From Anaerolineae bacterium (GTDB lineage: Bacteria > Chloroflexota > Anaerolineae > JAAYZQ01), in the NCBI GenBank assembly GCA_016929795.1, contig JAFGIA010000202.1:1-64000 (forward strand): 64,000 bases of DNA. The letters are read 5' to 3'. The position numbers and the translations under genes were made by a program. Each line of letters opens with the position of its first letter. The stretch's first letter is position 1. The notes beneath the pieces are model-generated. The model searched no databases, was not told where the DNA came from, and was given only the letters and a program-made list of their open reading frames with translations. Below are positions 25,359-37,100 of this stretch, in pieces.

Positions 25359-26062
25359 GTTCCACCCCGCCTTTCGTCGCTTTCAATCAGGCCATCACGG
25401 ATGCGGATGATGCGCCGCGTCTGCTCGGCAATTTCCGGGTCGTGGGTCACGAATATGACCGTGATGCCGCGTTCCTCATTCAGCCGGTGAAAGATGCCCA
25501 TGATCTCCTCGCCCGACCGGGTGTCGAGGTTGCCCGTCGGCTCGTCGGCCAGAATAATCGCCGGCTCGCTCACCAGCGCGCGGGCGATGGCCACGCGCTG
25601 CTGCTGCCCACCCGACAGTTCGTTCGGCCGGTGGCTCATCCGCTCCCCCAGCCCCACTGCTTCCAGTGCTTCTTGCGAGCGGCGGCGGCGCTCGCGGGCA
25701 CTCACCCCGCCGTAAATGAGGGGGAGCGTCACGTTTTGAAACGCCGTGGTGCGCGGCAGCAGATTAAAGGTCTGAAACACAAAGCCGATCATTCTATTCC
25801 GGATCTCGGCCAACTGGTTATCGTTCAGCCGTCCCACATCAGTCCCGCCCAGCCAATATTTGCCCCCTGTTGGCTGGTCGAGGCAGCCCACGATGTTCAT
25901 CAGCGTCGACTTGCCCGACCCCGACGGCCCCATGATCGCCACGAATTCGCCCTCGTCAATCTCGAGTGACACGCCGCGCAGCGCATGCACCTGTACGGTG
26001 CCCATCTGGTATACTTTAGAGATCGCGTCGATTTCAATCAGGTGGTCTCGCCCGTTCGACAT
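25355..26062 (-). CDS. MacB-like ABC transporter ATPase
   Basis: A 235-residue ABC ATPase of the LolD/MacB clade: Walker [14 protein letters not shown]-loop [11 protein letters not shown], signature [15 protein letters not shown], Walker [12 protein letters not shown] with the clade-typical TGNLD, and H-loop FVTHD. It energises the permease encoded next. It is two bases downstream of the adaptor gene, forming a three-gene exporter operon. Confidence 0.95.
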   Translation of the reverse strand: MSNGRDHLIEIDAISKVYQMGTVQVHALRGVSLEIDEGEFVAIMGPSGSGKSTLMNIVGCLDQPTGGKYWLGGTDVGRLNDNQLAEIRNRMIGFVFQTFNLLPRTTAFQNVTLPLIYGGVSARERRRRSQEALEAVGLGERMSHRPNELSGGQQQRVAIARALVSEPAIILADEPTGNLDTRSGEEIMGIFHRLNEERGITVIFVTHDPEIAEQTRRIIRIRDGLIESDERRGGT

Positions 26063-26064
26063 TG

Positions 26065-27444
26065 TTATGGCCCCATTTGAAACGCGCTGCGGAGCTGCTC
26101 GCGGCTCGAGGTCAGCACCAGGACCACGACATCGCCTGCCTCAACGCCCGCCAGCACCTCGCTGTACGTCTCATCACGCAATCCCATCTGGATCTCGAAT
26201 GACTGCACCTCGCCGCTCACAAGCTTGTCGACGAATGTCTGGCCGGTGAGCCGGTCGATGCGGATGAAGCGATTCGGCACCAGCAGCACCGCCTCGCGCC
26301 GCTCGGTGATGATATCCACGTTCGCCGTCATGCCTGCGCGCAGCGGTGCGTCCCCCGGCGCCAGGTCCACCCTCACCTTGTAGCTCACGACGCCCGTTTC
26401 AATCTGCGCCGTGTCGGCGATCTGCGCCACCTCTCCTTGCAGCGCGACGCCTGGCAGCGCGTCCAGGGTGAGGGTGACCGGCTGGCTCACCTGCACACGG
26501 CTGATGTCGATCTCGTCCACCATCACGTCCACGTGATAGCTCGACAGGTCGGTAAGGATGAACGCCGGTTGCCCTCCGGTCAGCTCCCCTTCGCGCACGC
26601 CGACCAGGGTAATCGTCCCCTCGTGAGAGGCCTTCAGCACGCTGTTTTCCAACTGGTGGCGCGCCTGGTCCAGTGAGAGCTGTGCCTGCTCCACCTGGAG
26701 TTGCGCCAGTTGGATCTCTTCTGGCTGCACCCCTTCATCCAGGCGCGCCAGGGCCGCCTCTGCCTGGGCGATGGCCGACCGAGCGGCCGAGGTCTCGGCC
26801 TGCGAGGGCTTGCGCGTGGCGAGCGCAAAGTTTGCCTGGGCTGTTTCGTACGCAATCGTCGCCTGCTCGAGCTGCAGCGATTGGGGCAACAGGCCCACGT
26901 CGGGCCTGTCGGCGACTTGATCGTAGGCTGCCTGCGCCTGGGTGAGTGCTGCCTCAGCCTGATCCAGGCTTGCACGCGCCACCCTGATCTCTTCGTCCGT
27001 CGGCCCTGCGACCAGCCGCCGGTACGACGCGCGCGCACTCTCCAGGCTCGCCTCGGCAGCCGCCCGGTCATACGCGCTCGGCCCCTGCTGCAGGCGGAGC
27101 AACTGGGTCTGCGCTGTCGCCAGGGCCAGCTCTGCCTGCGACACAGCATAGTCCAGGTCAGTGGTCTCCAGGCGGGCCAGCTCCTGGCCTGCTTGCACCC
27201 TCTCACCCTCTTTGACGCATACTTTTGCCACCCGTCCCGCTGACCTAAAGCTCAACGTCGTCTGCTGCGCAGGCAGAATATTCCCCGTGGCATTGACCAT
27301 GGCCAGCAGCGTGCCCGGCTCGACAACGACCTCTTCTCGTGCCGCCTGCGGCTCTGCGGGCCCTGTATAATAGTTCTGGTACACCCACCACCCGGCGGTG
27401 CCGAGTGCCGCCAAGACGATCAAAGCAAACAACAGTTTTCGCAT
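26065..27444 (-). CDS. MacA/HlyD-type periplasmic adaptor
   Basis: A 459-residue membrane fusion protein. An N-terminal membrane anchor (about residues 4-20) is followed by a lipoyl/barrel-sandwich half ([26 protein letters not shown]) and long Ala/Gln/Glu-rich coiled-coil hairpins (about 105-270). It ends with the second lipoyl half and beta-barrel domain ([20 protein letters not shown]). It links the MacB permease to the outside; no outer-membrane channel gene is nearby. A promoter and a palindromic site lie upstream in a leader of about 150 bases. Confidence 0.9.
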   Translation of the reverse strand: MRKLLFALIVLAALGTAGWWVYQNYYTGPAEPQAAREEVVVEPGTLLAMVNATGNILPAQQTTLSFRSAGRVAKVCVKEGERVQAGQELARLETTDLDYAVSQAELALATAQTQLLRLQQGPSAYDRAAAEASLESARASYRRLVAGPTDEEIRVARASLDQAEAALTQAQAAYDQVADRPDVGLLPQSLQLEQATIAYETAQANFALATRKPSQAETSAARSAIAQAEAALARLDEGVQPEEIQLAQLQVEQAQLSLDQARHQLENSVLKASHEGTITLVGVREGELTGGQPAFILTDLSSYHVDVMVDEIDISRVQVSQPVTLTLDALPGVALQGEVAQIADTAQIETGVVSYKVRVDLAPGDAPLRAGMTANVDIITERREAVLLVPNRFIRIDRLTGQTFVDKLVSGEVQSFEIQMGLRDETYSEVLAGVEAGDVVVLVLTSSREQLRSAFQMGP

Positions 27445-27541
27445 TTCACTCTATCCTCGCCTCCCCACGTGGCCAGGCCCGGGAACCACACCTCACATGC
27501 TGGGGATGTCCAACCTCTATACGGAAAAAGCAGGCCCTCGT

Positions 27542-27587
27542 TGTGCCCATCAACCCCGGTACGGATCGGGCACACAGTATTGTGCCC
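27542..27587. promoter_or_regulatory. Candidate operator for the macAB operon
   Basis: GGGCACA (27568-27574) and TGTGCCC (27581-27587) form an inverted repeat with a 6-base spacer, and a third TGTGCCC half-site is at 27542-27548. The palindrome begins only a few bases downstream of the predicted minus-strand transcription start, a typical repressor position. Otherwise the gap 27445-27773 holds two divergent promoters and no gene. Confidence 0.45.
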
Positions 27588-27595
27588 AACAAGAA

Positions 27596-27624
27596 AGGGT
27601 AGCATACGGCTCAGCTTTTGTCAA
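27596..27624 (-). promoter_or_regulatory. Promoter for the macAB operon
   Basis: Minus strand: consensus TTGACA (27619-27624), 17 bases, weak TACCCT (27596-27601). A weak -10 beside a palindrome would suit a regulated promoter. Confidence 0.5.
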
Positions 27625-27653
27625 AAAAGCACAACTTTCGGACCACTCCGCAC

Positions 27654-27682
27654 TTGGCTCAGGCGGGATCTCGTGTTACAAT
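27654..27682 (+). promoter_or_regulatory. Promoter for the PA14 gene
   Basis: TTGGCT (27654-27659), 17 bases, TACAAT (27677-27682). Confidence 0.6.
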
Positions 27683-27773
27683 GGGATAGACGCAGGGATA
27701 GATGCCACGCACCGCGGAACCAGAGTGGCACCTGGGGCGTCTAGAAGATGAGCGCGGAGCAAGGAGCAGGGCC

Positions 27774-29363
27774 TTGTCGAGACAATACACCTATCCAGAC
27801 CAAGATCCGCAAGAGAGGCGAGATCTCTACGAGTCAGAGGGGACCGGCAGCAGTGCCGGTTACTTTCTCTTGGTCCTGGCCCTGGTGGCCGCCATCGTCC
27901 TGTGCCTTGTCGGCTTTTTCGTCGCTCGGGTGTTGCTCGACCGCGAGCCGGCCGATCTGCCCGGGATGATCACCAACACAGTCCTCGTGCCCACGACGCA
28001 GCCGGGTGAGCAAGTGACGGTGCCGGTGACCATACCGCCGGGCACGCCGGGCCAGGCGGCGATTGCCATTGCGCCCCAGCAGGGTTATATCAACACCCTG
28101 ATCAGCGTGGCCGGGCGCGATTGGTGGCCCGGCGAGCCGGTCTTTGTCTTTTTGCGCGCCCCGTCAGAGCCGGGCGATCGCGGCTATGCCTATGCCGCGG
28201 CGGTGGCCGACGACGATGGGAACATGCGCGCGGCGTTTACCTTCCCGAACGAGATGCGCTGGATCGGCGAGTCGTGGGCCGAAGTGGTCGCGCGTGGCAG
28301 CCGGTCGGCGATGGAGGCGACCACTCGATTCGATCTAATCCTGCCCACACCCTTGCCCACTTCTCCCCCACCCACACCCCTGCCCACCCGGCTGCCTACC
28401 GAATCCACTGAGCCTACTTCCACCCTATTTCCGAGCGAGAGCGCGACGCCTACCTCGACACCCACCTTCGCACCCGTGATCACCGATTGGCTCGGGGAGT
28501 ACTTTGCCGGCACCACCCCAGGGGGCACACCTGCCTTTGTCCGCAATGATCTGGTCATCGATTTCAACTGGGGCGAGGGCTCGCCTGATCCTCGCCTGCC
28601 CTATGACCAGTTTTCTGCCCGCTGGACCCGCCAGGTGCAGTTCCTGGGCGGGTATTACCAGTTCCGGGTGTCGGCCGATGATGGCGTCCGGCTCTGGATC
28701 GACGGCCAGTTGATGGTGGACCAGTGGCACGATGGTGTTCTCGAAGACTATACGCTGACCATCTATCTGTCCGAGGGGGTCCACTCTTTGCGCCTCGAGT
28801 ACTATGAAAACCTGGGCGGTGCCATGGTGAGGCTTGCCTGGAGCCAGGCGTCGCCGCCCACTGCCACCCCCACCCCCACGGCCACGCCCTCTGTGGCGCC
28901 GACCGACACACCAGTACCGACCGTCCTTCCCACCCAGACACCTTCGCCCACACCCGAGCCTACCACCGCGCCACCGGCCGATGGTGCCCTGCCCGACGTG
29001 TGGCGCGGTGAGTACTATGACAACCCGGCGCTCGAGGGGGCGCCAGTCCTGGTGCGCGACGATAGCGCCATCTCGTTTGACTGGGGGACCGGGGCGCCAG
29101 ATGGCCTCCCCGCCGACAACTTTTCGGTGCGGTGGACAGGTGACCAGTGGCTGCCTGCCGGCATCTATTTCTACCGGCTGGCGGCCGACGACGGGGCGCG
29201 CTTCTGGCTCGACGGGAGCCTGATCGTCGACGCCTGGGACCTTTCCGGCGGGAATCCCCGGCAGGGAAGCATCAGCCTCGGCGATGGAGTCCATCATTTC
29301 GTCGTCGAGTATCACGAAGCGTATGACCGTGCGCGGATTATTCTCGTGGGGGCGCGCAGATGA
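27774..29363 (+). CDS. Membrane-anchored protein with two PA14 domains
   Basis: I prefer TTG 27774 as start because AAGGAG lies seven bases upstream; ATG 27702 in the same frame has no ribosome site and is about 13 bases from the predicted transcription start. From TTG the protein is 529 residues: a short basic cytoplasmic tail, one membrane helix (about 28-50), an IPT/Ig-like region (about 75-180), a Thr/Pro linker, PA14 domain 1 (about 235-360, with YYQFRVSADDGVRLWIDG), a second linker and PA14 domain 2 (about 407-528, with YFYRLAADDGARFWLDG). PA14 domains bind carbohydrate. Probably an extracellular glycan-binding protein. Confidence 0.85.
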   Translation: MSRQYTYPDQDPQERRDLYESEGTGSSAGYFLLVLALVAAIVLCLVGFFVARVLLDREPADLPGMITNTVLVPTTQPGEQVTVPVTIPPGTPGQAAIAIAPQQGYINTLISVAGRDWWPGEPVFVFLRAPSEPGDRGYAYAAAVADDDGNMRAAFTFPNEMRWIGESWAEVVARGSRSAMEATTRFDLILPTPLPTSPPPTPLPTRLPTESTEPTSTLFPSESATPTSTPTFAPVITDWLGEYFAGTTPGGTPAFVRNDLVIDFNWGEGSPDPRLPYDQFSARWTRQVQFLGGYYQFRVSADDGVRLWIDGQLMVDQWHDGVLEDYTLTIYLSEGVHSLRLEYYENLGGAMVRLAWSQASPPTATPTPTATPSVAPTDTPVPTVLPTQTPSPTPEPTTAPPADGALPDVWRGEYYDNPALEGAPVLVRDDSAISFDWGTGAPDGLPADNFSVRWTGDQWLPAGIYFYRLAADDGARFWLDGSLIVDAWDLSGGNPRQGSISLGDGVHHFVVEYHEAYDRARIILVGARR

Positions 29364-29369
29364 CCTGGT

Positions 29370-29398
29370 TTGGCACCAGGCAAGGGACGTGTTATAAT
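29370..29398 (+). promoter_or_regulatory. Promoter for acylphosphatase
   Basis: TTGGCA (29370-29375), 17 bases, TATAAT (29393-29398), directly after the PA14 stop codon. The ATG is only eight bases after the -10, so the transcript may be nearly leaderless, or the gene may be read from the upstream promoter. Confidence 0.6.
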
Positions 29399-29406
29399 CC
29401 AGGGCC

Positions 29407-29700
29407 ATGAGTGACACAATGCCAGCCACCGTTCGGCTGCACGCCATCGTCCACGGACGTGTGCAAGGTGTCAGTTTTCGATACTACACACGCCAGCGGG
29501 CCAGGGAGCTGGGCCTGGTCGGTTACGTCAGGAACCAGGCGGACGGCACCGTAGAAGTTGTCGCCGAAGGCTGGCGTGAGCAGGTTGACCTGCTTCTGGC
29601 TTTTCTGCGCACCGGGCAGCGCCCGGCCTTTGTCACTCATGTCGAAACGCGCTGGCCTACACCCACTGGCACCCTGGACCGCTTCGAGGTGCGCTACTGA
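29407..29700 (+). CDS. acyP: Acylphosphatase
   Basis: A 97-residue enzyme that hydrolyses carboxyl-phosphate bonds. The N-terminal signature [17 protein letters not shown] contains the catalytic Arg, and [20 protein letters not shown] contains the catalytic Asn. The length is normal. An internal ATG at 29419 is possible, since the first four codons are not needed for the fold. The FecR-like gene starts one base after its stop, so the two are co-transcribed. Confidence 0.93.
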   Translation: MSDTMPATVRLHAIVHGRVQGVSFRYYTRQRARELGLVGYVRNQADGTVEVVAEGWREQVDLLLAFLRTGQRPAFVTHVETRWPTPTGTLDRFEVRY

Positions 29701-29701
29701 G

Positions 29702-30916
29702 ATGCGCACCAACCCTTCCCGGCTTGCCTGGACAGTCCTCTGGACGGCGTTTATCCTCTTTTGTGTGCTCGCCGTCTCGATCCCGCTCGGCGTGCGTGCG
29801 TACTTGATGAATGCCTTTGAGGACCAGGAAGCCCGCCTGCAGCGGATCGCGGGCACGCCGCTCGTGCGCCGAGAGGAAAACGGGCTCCCTTTCGGGGTTC
29901 CCGAAACGGCGACCGTGCTGCCTGGCGATCAGATCGTCATCTCGGAAGGTACACGTGCCATCCTGGACCTTTTTGAGCGTAGCCACATCACCCTCTATAG
30001 CAACACGACCTTTTCCCTCGACCGTGCAGGCTCGCCGCGCTTTCGCACCAGCGACAGGCCGAACGAGGTATCCGTGACCTTGACCAGCGGCCGGGTCAGC
30101 ATCGGCCGCGCTCTGGCAGGCGAGAGGGATACCCGGTTCACCGTGCTCACGCCGCAAACCTCAGTGCTCTTGGACGAGGGCAGCTACCGTGTCCAAGTCA
30201 CCCCTGAGGGCACAGAGGTGACCGTGCTGCGCGGTAGAGCCGTGGTCGGTTCCGACCCGACTGGCCTCGTGCTGTCGGATGGAATGCGCAGCTCGGTTGA
30301 CGCGGCTGGCACCATTGTCGGGCCAATGCCCACCGCCCGCAATCTCGTGCGCAACGGCGATTTTCAGGAGCCTCTCGAAACCGCCTGGATTACCAGCACC
30401 ATTGTGTACACCACCGCCATTCAGCCAGGTCACGTGAGCATTGTCGAGGATGGTGGGCGCCGGGCGGCACGCCTGTTCCGTCTCGAGCCGGACGATGGAA
30501 CCCACACCGAGGTGATTATTAGCCAGAAACTGGATCAGGATGTGCGCGATTTTCGCCGGATTGGTATCGCCCTCGACGTCCTTGTCAGGTTCCAAAGCCT
30601 GTCGGGAGGGGGGCAGCAAAGCTCCGAGTTCCCGGTTATTGTGCGGCTGGACTATCGAGACGAGTGGGGCAACAACCACTTCTGGACCCACGGCTTTTAC
30701 TACCAGAACCAGGCTGGCTATGCGATCGCCACCGATGCCTGGGGAAATCCTCTGGGCGAGCAAATTGCCCAGGACGTGTGGTACTCGTACGAGTCGGGCA
30801 ACCTCAGCGACCTTCTGGGCGACAGCCGCCCGATGTACTTGATCAGCCTCGAGATCTATGCCTCGGGCTGGAACTATGACAGCCTGATCTCCGATGTCCA
30901 ACTGATTGTAGAGTAG
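29702..30916 (+). CDS. Membrane-anchored FecR-domain protein
   Basis: A 404-residue protein with one N-terminal membrane helix (about residues 8-30). Residues about 70-205 have the FecR pattern (VLPGDQIVISEGTRAIL, ITLYSNTTFSLDRAG, LTPQTSVLLDEGSYRVQV, EVTVLRGRAVV), a small beta-rich domain found in anti-sigma sensors and in many exported proteins. The C-terminal part opens NLVRNGDFQEPLETAW, typical of a carbohydrate-binding-like beta-sandwich. No sigma factor gene is nearby, so an anti-sigma role is not supported. Confidence 0.75.
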   Translation: MRTNPSRLAWTVLWTAFILFCVLAVSIPLGVRAYLMNAFEDQEARLQRIAGTPLVRREENGLPFGVPETATVLPGDQIVISEGTRAILDLFERSHITLYSNTTFSLDRAGSPRFRTSDRPNEVSVTLTSGRVSIGRALAGERDTRFTVLTPQTSVLLDEGSYRVQVTPEGTEVTVLRGRAVVGSDPTGLVLSDGMRSSVDAAGTIVGPMPTARNLVRNGDFQEPLETAWITSTIVYTTAIQPGHVSIVEDGGRRAARLFRLEPDDGTHTEVIISQKLDQDVRDFRRIGIALDVLVRFQSLSGGGQQSSEFPVIVRLDYRDEWGNNHFWTHGFYYQNQAGYAIATDAWGNPLGEQIAQDVWYSYESGNLSDLLGDSRPMYLISLEIYASGWNYDSLISDVQLIVE

Positions 30917-30942
30917 CTATCCCTTTTCCTGCTTGCTGTTCT

Positions 30943-30952
30943 GTGGTATAAT
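30943..30952 (+). promoter_or_regulatory. Extended -10 promoter for the hybrid kinase
   Basis: TGTGG directly precedes TATAAT (30947-30952). The -35 is poor. The transcript would have an unusually long leader of about 170 bases (30958-31131), with a perfect hairpin CGACTGC-ACG-GCAGTCG at 30998-31014 and AAAGGAG at 31119-31125. Confidence 0.5.
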
Positions 30953-31131
30953 GCAAGCGCTGGTTGTTTGCCGTACCATGCCGGATTCGTCGCATCGCGA
31001 CTGCACGGCAGTCGCTCCACGGATCAGAATAGATAGCAGAATGGCTGTACGCCTGCCGAAAACTCGCAAGCACGGCGCCCGGCCACATTCACAGAATCAC
31101 CGGTCTGTACTTGCAACGAAAGGAGCGCCTG

Positions 31132-34100
31132 ATGGGCGACGTAGTGGAGCAGGGTTCGACTCCGCTTCAGCCGGGTGCTGGGCCACGCAGCGTTCAGCAC
31201 AGCACGTCGGGCACAGAACCGGAACAAGTCGTGCGCCGGCGGGCAGAGGCGCTGAGTGCACTTCAGGCTACCGTTCTGGACATCACAGTTCGCCGCGATT
31301 TGCCCTCCTTGCTCCAGACAATTGTCGAGCGTGCCACGCAGCTTCTCAACGCCCCTGGCGGCGGCCTTTATCTGGTCGAATTCCCGAGCGGGCAGGCTCG
31401 GCTACCCCACGGACAGGCACGTTGTGTCGTCAGCTACAACACGCCACGTGATTACCGGGGTATCGTCCTCCCTTGCGGTGTGGGTGCCGCCGGGCGCGTC
31501 ATGTGTACCGGCGAGCCCCTCATCATCCAGGACTATGCCACGTGGGAGGGAAAGGCGAGCGCGTTCGCCGAGGATGATCCCTTTGGCCCGGTGTTGGCCG
31601 CGCCGATGGGGTGGCAGGGGCAGGTGATCGGCGTGATCGACGTGTTTCGACTGCCGGGAGAGCCTGGCTTTGACCAGGAGGAGTGTAACCTGCTCCGCCT
31701 CTTTAGCGATCACGCTGCCATTGCCGTCGAGAACACCCGCCTGTACGATCGTGCCCAAGCCGAGCTTGCCGAGCGTAGGCGGATCGAGCAACTCGGTCAA
31801 GAGCGCAGCCTCTACCTCGAGCGCCTGATCGCCTGCACTCCCGATGCTGTAGTCACTGTCGACGCTGCCCAGCGTATCCGTGAGTGGAATCCCGGCGCGA
31901 CGCGCCTCTTTGGTTACACTCGTGAGGAAGCGATCGGCGCCGACCTCGATACCCTGATCGCCGGCCCCAACCCCGAACACTACTGCCAGGCCCTCGACCT
32001 GACCCGCCGTACACTGGGTGGCGAGACGATCCCGCCGACAGAAACCGTGCGCTACCGCCGCGACAGAACACCGGTCCCGGTTATCCTCGCCGGCTCGCCG
32101 ATCATCGTCGAGGGAGAGCCGGTCGGCTCTGTGGCCGTCTATACCGATGTGACTGAGCACAAGGAAGCGCGTCAGGCACTTGCCGAGAGTGAAGAACGCT
32201 ACCGCACACTCGTCCAGAACTTGCCGATTGGCGTGTATCGTACCTCGCCTGGCGAACAGGGCCGCTTTCTCATGGCCAACCAGGCCTTTTTGCATATGTT
32301 TGGCTTTGAATCGGAGCAGGATCTGGCCAAGATCCATGTATCCGATCTGTACGCCAACCCTGCCGAGCGCCGGGCTTTTTCTGATAGGGTCATCGAGCAG
32401 GGCAGTGTATCGGGCGTCGATCTCAACCTGAAGCGATCCGATGGCACGACGATGTGGGGCAGTGTGATGGCCAAGGCGGTGATCGACGAAACGACGGGGG
32501 AGGTGGAGTGGTTCGACTGCACGATTGAGGATGTCACCCAGCGCAAGCGGGCACTCGAGATCCAGGGCTTGATCTACCGCATTGCAGGCGCCGTTCAGTT
32601 GGCACGTGACGAGCGGACTCTGTTCGACACCATTCGCCGCGAGCTCGGCACCTTTCTCGATACACGCAACCTCTTTGTCGCGATCTATGATGCCGCAAAG
32701 GACGAGATCGCACTGCCCTATTTCGTGGACGAACATGATGGTGCCGCCTACGCTTCCCAGTTTCGCACATTTCCTGCCGGAAACACACTCACAGGGTACG
32801 TCATCCGGACCAACCGCCCACTGCTCGCGCGCGAGGAAGAGATGCGCGCACTCGAGGAAACGGGTGAGGTGGAGCTTGTGGGCACACCATCAAAGGTGTG
32901 GCTGGGGGTGCCACTCGAAGCATCAGGGAGTGCAGCGCGTGACCCGGGGCAGGCTGCGGCCGGCGCGCTCGTGGTCCAGAGTTATACAGATCCGACTGCC
33001 TACGGGCGCGATGAGCAGGAAATTCTGGAGTTTGTGTCGGGCCAGATCGGCCTCGCCATCGAGCGGGTGCACGCGGAAAAGGAACTGCGCCGCCTGAAAG
33101 AATTCAACGAGAGCATTGTCCAGAACATGGCCGAGGGGATTGCTCTCCAGGATGCTGATGGCTACTTTACCTTTGTGAACCCTGCGGCTGCCGAGATGCT
33201 CGGTTACGATGGGTCACCATCCTCTGGAAATAGTCTCGTCGGTGTACATTGGACACACGTGGTTCCGGAGGATCAGCAGCCGATCGTGGCCGCCGCCGAT
33301 CGCCGGCGTCTGGCGGGCGAAACGGACCGATACGAAGTGGAGCTGGTGCGCCGTGATGGCTGCCGTTTCCCGGTGCTGATCAGCGGCAGTCCGCGCTTTG
33401 ACGGCGACGAGCAGACTCGCGGGCGCTTTGTGGGCACACTTGCCGTGTTTACCGACATCAGCGACCGGGTGGCGGCAGAGGAGAGACTGGCGCGACATGC
33501 GCAGGAGATGGCCGCGCTGTACGAAACCTCGCTCGAGATCAACGCGCAGATGAACCTGCCCACGCTCCTGTCGGCTATCGTGGAGCGTGCCGCTCGCCTG
33601 GCCAATGTACGGATGGGCGGGCTGTACCTGGCGCGGCCAGACGGGCAGACGCTCGAGTTGGTGGTTGGGCACAACCTGCCTGTGGAACGCATTGGCACGA
33701 TCTTGCATCTGGGCGAAGGATTATCGGGACGCATTGCAGAAACGGGCGAACCGATGATGGTGGAGGACTATCAGCAGTGGGATGGGCGCGCCGGTGCGTA
33801 TGCCAGAGACCAGTTCCGCCGCGTGTTGGGGGTGCCGATGAAGGTGGGTGACCGGGTGATCGGCGTCATCAACCTGACCGACGACCGGCACACCGGTGTC
33901 TTTGCGGAGGACGAGGTGCGACTGGCCAGCCTGTTTGCCGATCAGGCGGCGATCGCGGTGGAAAATGCCCGGCTGTTCGAGGCCGAGGCACGCCGCCGCC
34001 GCGAGGCAGAGACGTTGCGTATGGCCACCCAGGCGCTCAGCGCTACCCTTGACCTGCAGAAGGTGCTCGGCCTGATTTTGAGCGAGCTGCAGCAGGTGGT

Positions 34101-37100
34101 GCCGTACGATAGCGCATCGGTGCAGCAGCTAGTCCATGATGAGGTGACGGGCACTTCCAAAATGGTTTTGATCGGGGGCGTCGGCTTTGAGAACATCGCC
34201 AGCCTCGTCGGCGTCAGCTTTGATTTGCAGGCAGACGACAACCCAAACATCCGAGTTGCAAATTCGCGCGCTCCGGTGATTCTGAACGACGCATCGGCCG
34301 ACTACAAAGAGTTTCAACGCGAGCCACACGCCGCGGCCGGCATCCGATCGTGGCTGGGGGTGCCACTCCTATTTGGCGATCGGTTGATCGGCATGATCGC
34401 ACTCGACAAGCGTGAGTATGGCTTCTATACAGATGAGCACGCCGAGTTGGCACGGGCGTTTGCAGCCCAGGCGGCGATCGCGATGGAGAATGCGAATCTG
34501 TTCGAAGCAGAGCGGGAGCAGCGGGAGCTGGCAGAAGCGCTGCGCCAGGCGACGACGGCGGTGAGCAGCAGCCTGGATCTGGACCAGATCCTGGACCAGA
34601 TCCTGGAGCAGGTGGACCGCGTCATTCCCGGGGATGCGGTGAATGTGACGCTGATCGAAGGAGATGTGGCGCGCATCGTCCGCTGCCGCGGCTACGACCG
34701 TTTTGGGACCAATGTCGAGTCACTCGCATTGCCACTGGTTGACACGCCGAGCTTGCGCTGGATGCAGGAGACGGGTGAGGCGATGATTATCGCCGACACA
34801 AGCACTTACGAAGGATGGGTGAGCTTGCCTGAAGTGGCTTGGATCCACTCGTACGCTGCGGCGCCGATCCGGGCACGCGACCGGCTGATCGGGTTCCTGA
34901 ACGTGGATAGTGCGACACCGGGGTTTTTCTCTCAGACACACGCGGACCGGCTGCAGGCGTTTGCCGATCAGGCGAGCGTCGCGATCGCGAATGCGCAGCT
35001 TTTTCGTATTGTAGAGCAGGCCAAGCGCGACTGGGAGGCGACGTTCGACGCGATGCAGGACCCGGTAGTTCTTGTTGATTCGGAAGGGCGCGTGGTGCGT
35101 GGCAATCTGGCATTCGCGCATCTCGTCGATCTCCCGATCGAGCAATTGGTGGGCGAGGCGTATGCCTCGATACTCGATGTGGGCCACGACGGTGAACAAA
35201 CTCCGGTACCAGACCTCCAGGGTCCGTCCGAGGGAAACTCGGGCCCGAGCCGCGGGCACCCACCCCTGGGGCGGGTGGGGGGCTGCACGCGGACAGAGTG
35301 TGCACTGGAGCAATTGGCAGGTATCAGGTCGCAGTCGCCGCACACGGGCGAGCGGATGGCGACGTGTGTGCACCAATACCAGGGACGCATTTTCGAGGTT
35401 CAGGCTACGGTGGTGGATGGCACGCCGGCGAGTGACCAGAACCGGGTGGCGCGCGTGATCTATGCCATGCGCGACATCACTGAGCGAAAGCGTGCGGAAG
35501 AAGAGATCCAACGCCGCAACCGCGACCTTGCGTTCCTGAACCGGATCGTCGCTGCCGCCGCCGCGCGCCGACCGGTAGAAGCAACCCTGGCGACGATCTG
35601 CCAGGAGCTGGCCTACGCTTTTGACGTGCCGCGCGTGGTCACCTGGCTGCTCAACCTGGATCGTACAGAGGGCAGCGTGGTCGCCGCGCACCTGGACCAG
35701 GGCCAGGCCGGGGCTGGTGTGGAGCAGATTCGCCTCGACGGTGAGGGCGATATTCAGGAGATATTCGAGACGATTCCCGACCTGGAGGGTCGCCCAGGGG
35801 GCGCTGAGGTGTTGGTTCTGGATGGCAGTGCCAAAGACCCTGCGGCGCGCGATGTCGCCGTTCGCCGGCTTCTTGGCTGGTCGGAGCAGGCCGCGGGCCT
35901 GTGGCTACCATTGATCGTAGAGGGACAGGTCGTCGGGTATCTCGAAGTGATGACCAGGGAACGGCGCCATTTTGGCGCTGACGAGATCGGGCTCGCACGC
36001 CGCGTCGCCGAGCAGGCGGCGACGGTGCTGGCCCGCGCGCGCCTGGAAGAAACGGAGCGGCGCCTGAGCGCTGCGGTGGAGCAGGCGGCCGAGGCGGTGG
36101 TCATCACCGACACCGACTTCACCATCCTGTATGCCAACCCCGCCTTTGAGCAGATCACGGGGCTGAAGCGTAGCGAGGTGGTCGGGACCGGCTCCCGAGG
36201 CATTGCGGCGATTATGGCCGAGGTGGCCGCGGATCACGAATTGTGGTCTACCGTGATGTCCGGCCAGATCTGGCAGGGGCGCATCACGGGCAGGAAGCCA
36301 GATGGTATCCCCTATGTCGTCGACATGACAATCACGCCGGTGCGCACCGCTCCGCCCGAAAGCCGGGATGGTGCTGTGGGGATCACAGGAGCGGGCGAAG
36401 TGATCAACCACGTGGCGACAATGCGCGATGTCACGCGCGAGATGCAGCTAGAAGAGCAGTTTCAGCAGGCGCAAAAGATGGAAGCGCTCGGCAGGCTGGC
36501 CGGCGGGATTGCCCACGACTTTAACAACTTGCTGACCGTGATCCACCTGAGCACACGCCTGTTGGAGCGGCAGCTTCGCCCCGAAGACCCTCTGTGGGAG
36601 CACGTGCAACACATCCGGCAGACGGGCGACCGCGCCGCCAAGCTGACAAAACAGCTCCTCAGCTTTAGCCGGCGGGAGGTGATCGACCCACACGTGGTGA
36701 GTGTGAACCGCATCGTAGGAGACCTGGAGCGCATGCTGCAGCGGATCATCGGCGAGGACGTCCAGCTTGTGACAGACCTGCAAGAGGATCTGTGGGCCGT
36801 GCGGGCGGACCCGGCGCAGATGGAGCAGGTGATGATGAACCTGGTGGTGAATGCCCGCGATGCGATGCCGCGCGGGGGCATCCTGACCATCAAGACGGAA
36901 AATGTTACGCTCAGCCCGGCCTACGTCGCCTTCCACGTCGACGCAGAGCCGGGCGAGCACGTGCTGCTCAGCGTGGTAGACACGGGAGAGGGGATGGATG
37001 CGGCGGTAAAGGTGCACCTGTTCGAGCCCTTTTTCACGACCAAGCAGCGCGGTCAGGGCACAGGCCTTGGCCTATCTACCGTGTTTGGCATTGTCAAGCA

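Noticed and set aside
29702..30916. FecR protein as an anti-sigma factor
   Set aside because: No ECF sigma gene or TonB receptor is nearby; the protein looks like an exported FecR-domain protein with a binding module.
30953..31131. Possible cyclic-di-GMP riboswitch ahead of the giant kinase
   Set aside because: A CGCAAGCACGG-like string is present, but the GEMM consensus elements are not, so I left it as an unexplained leader.
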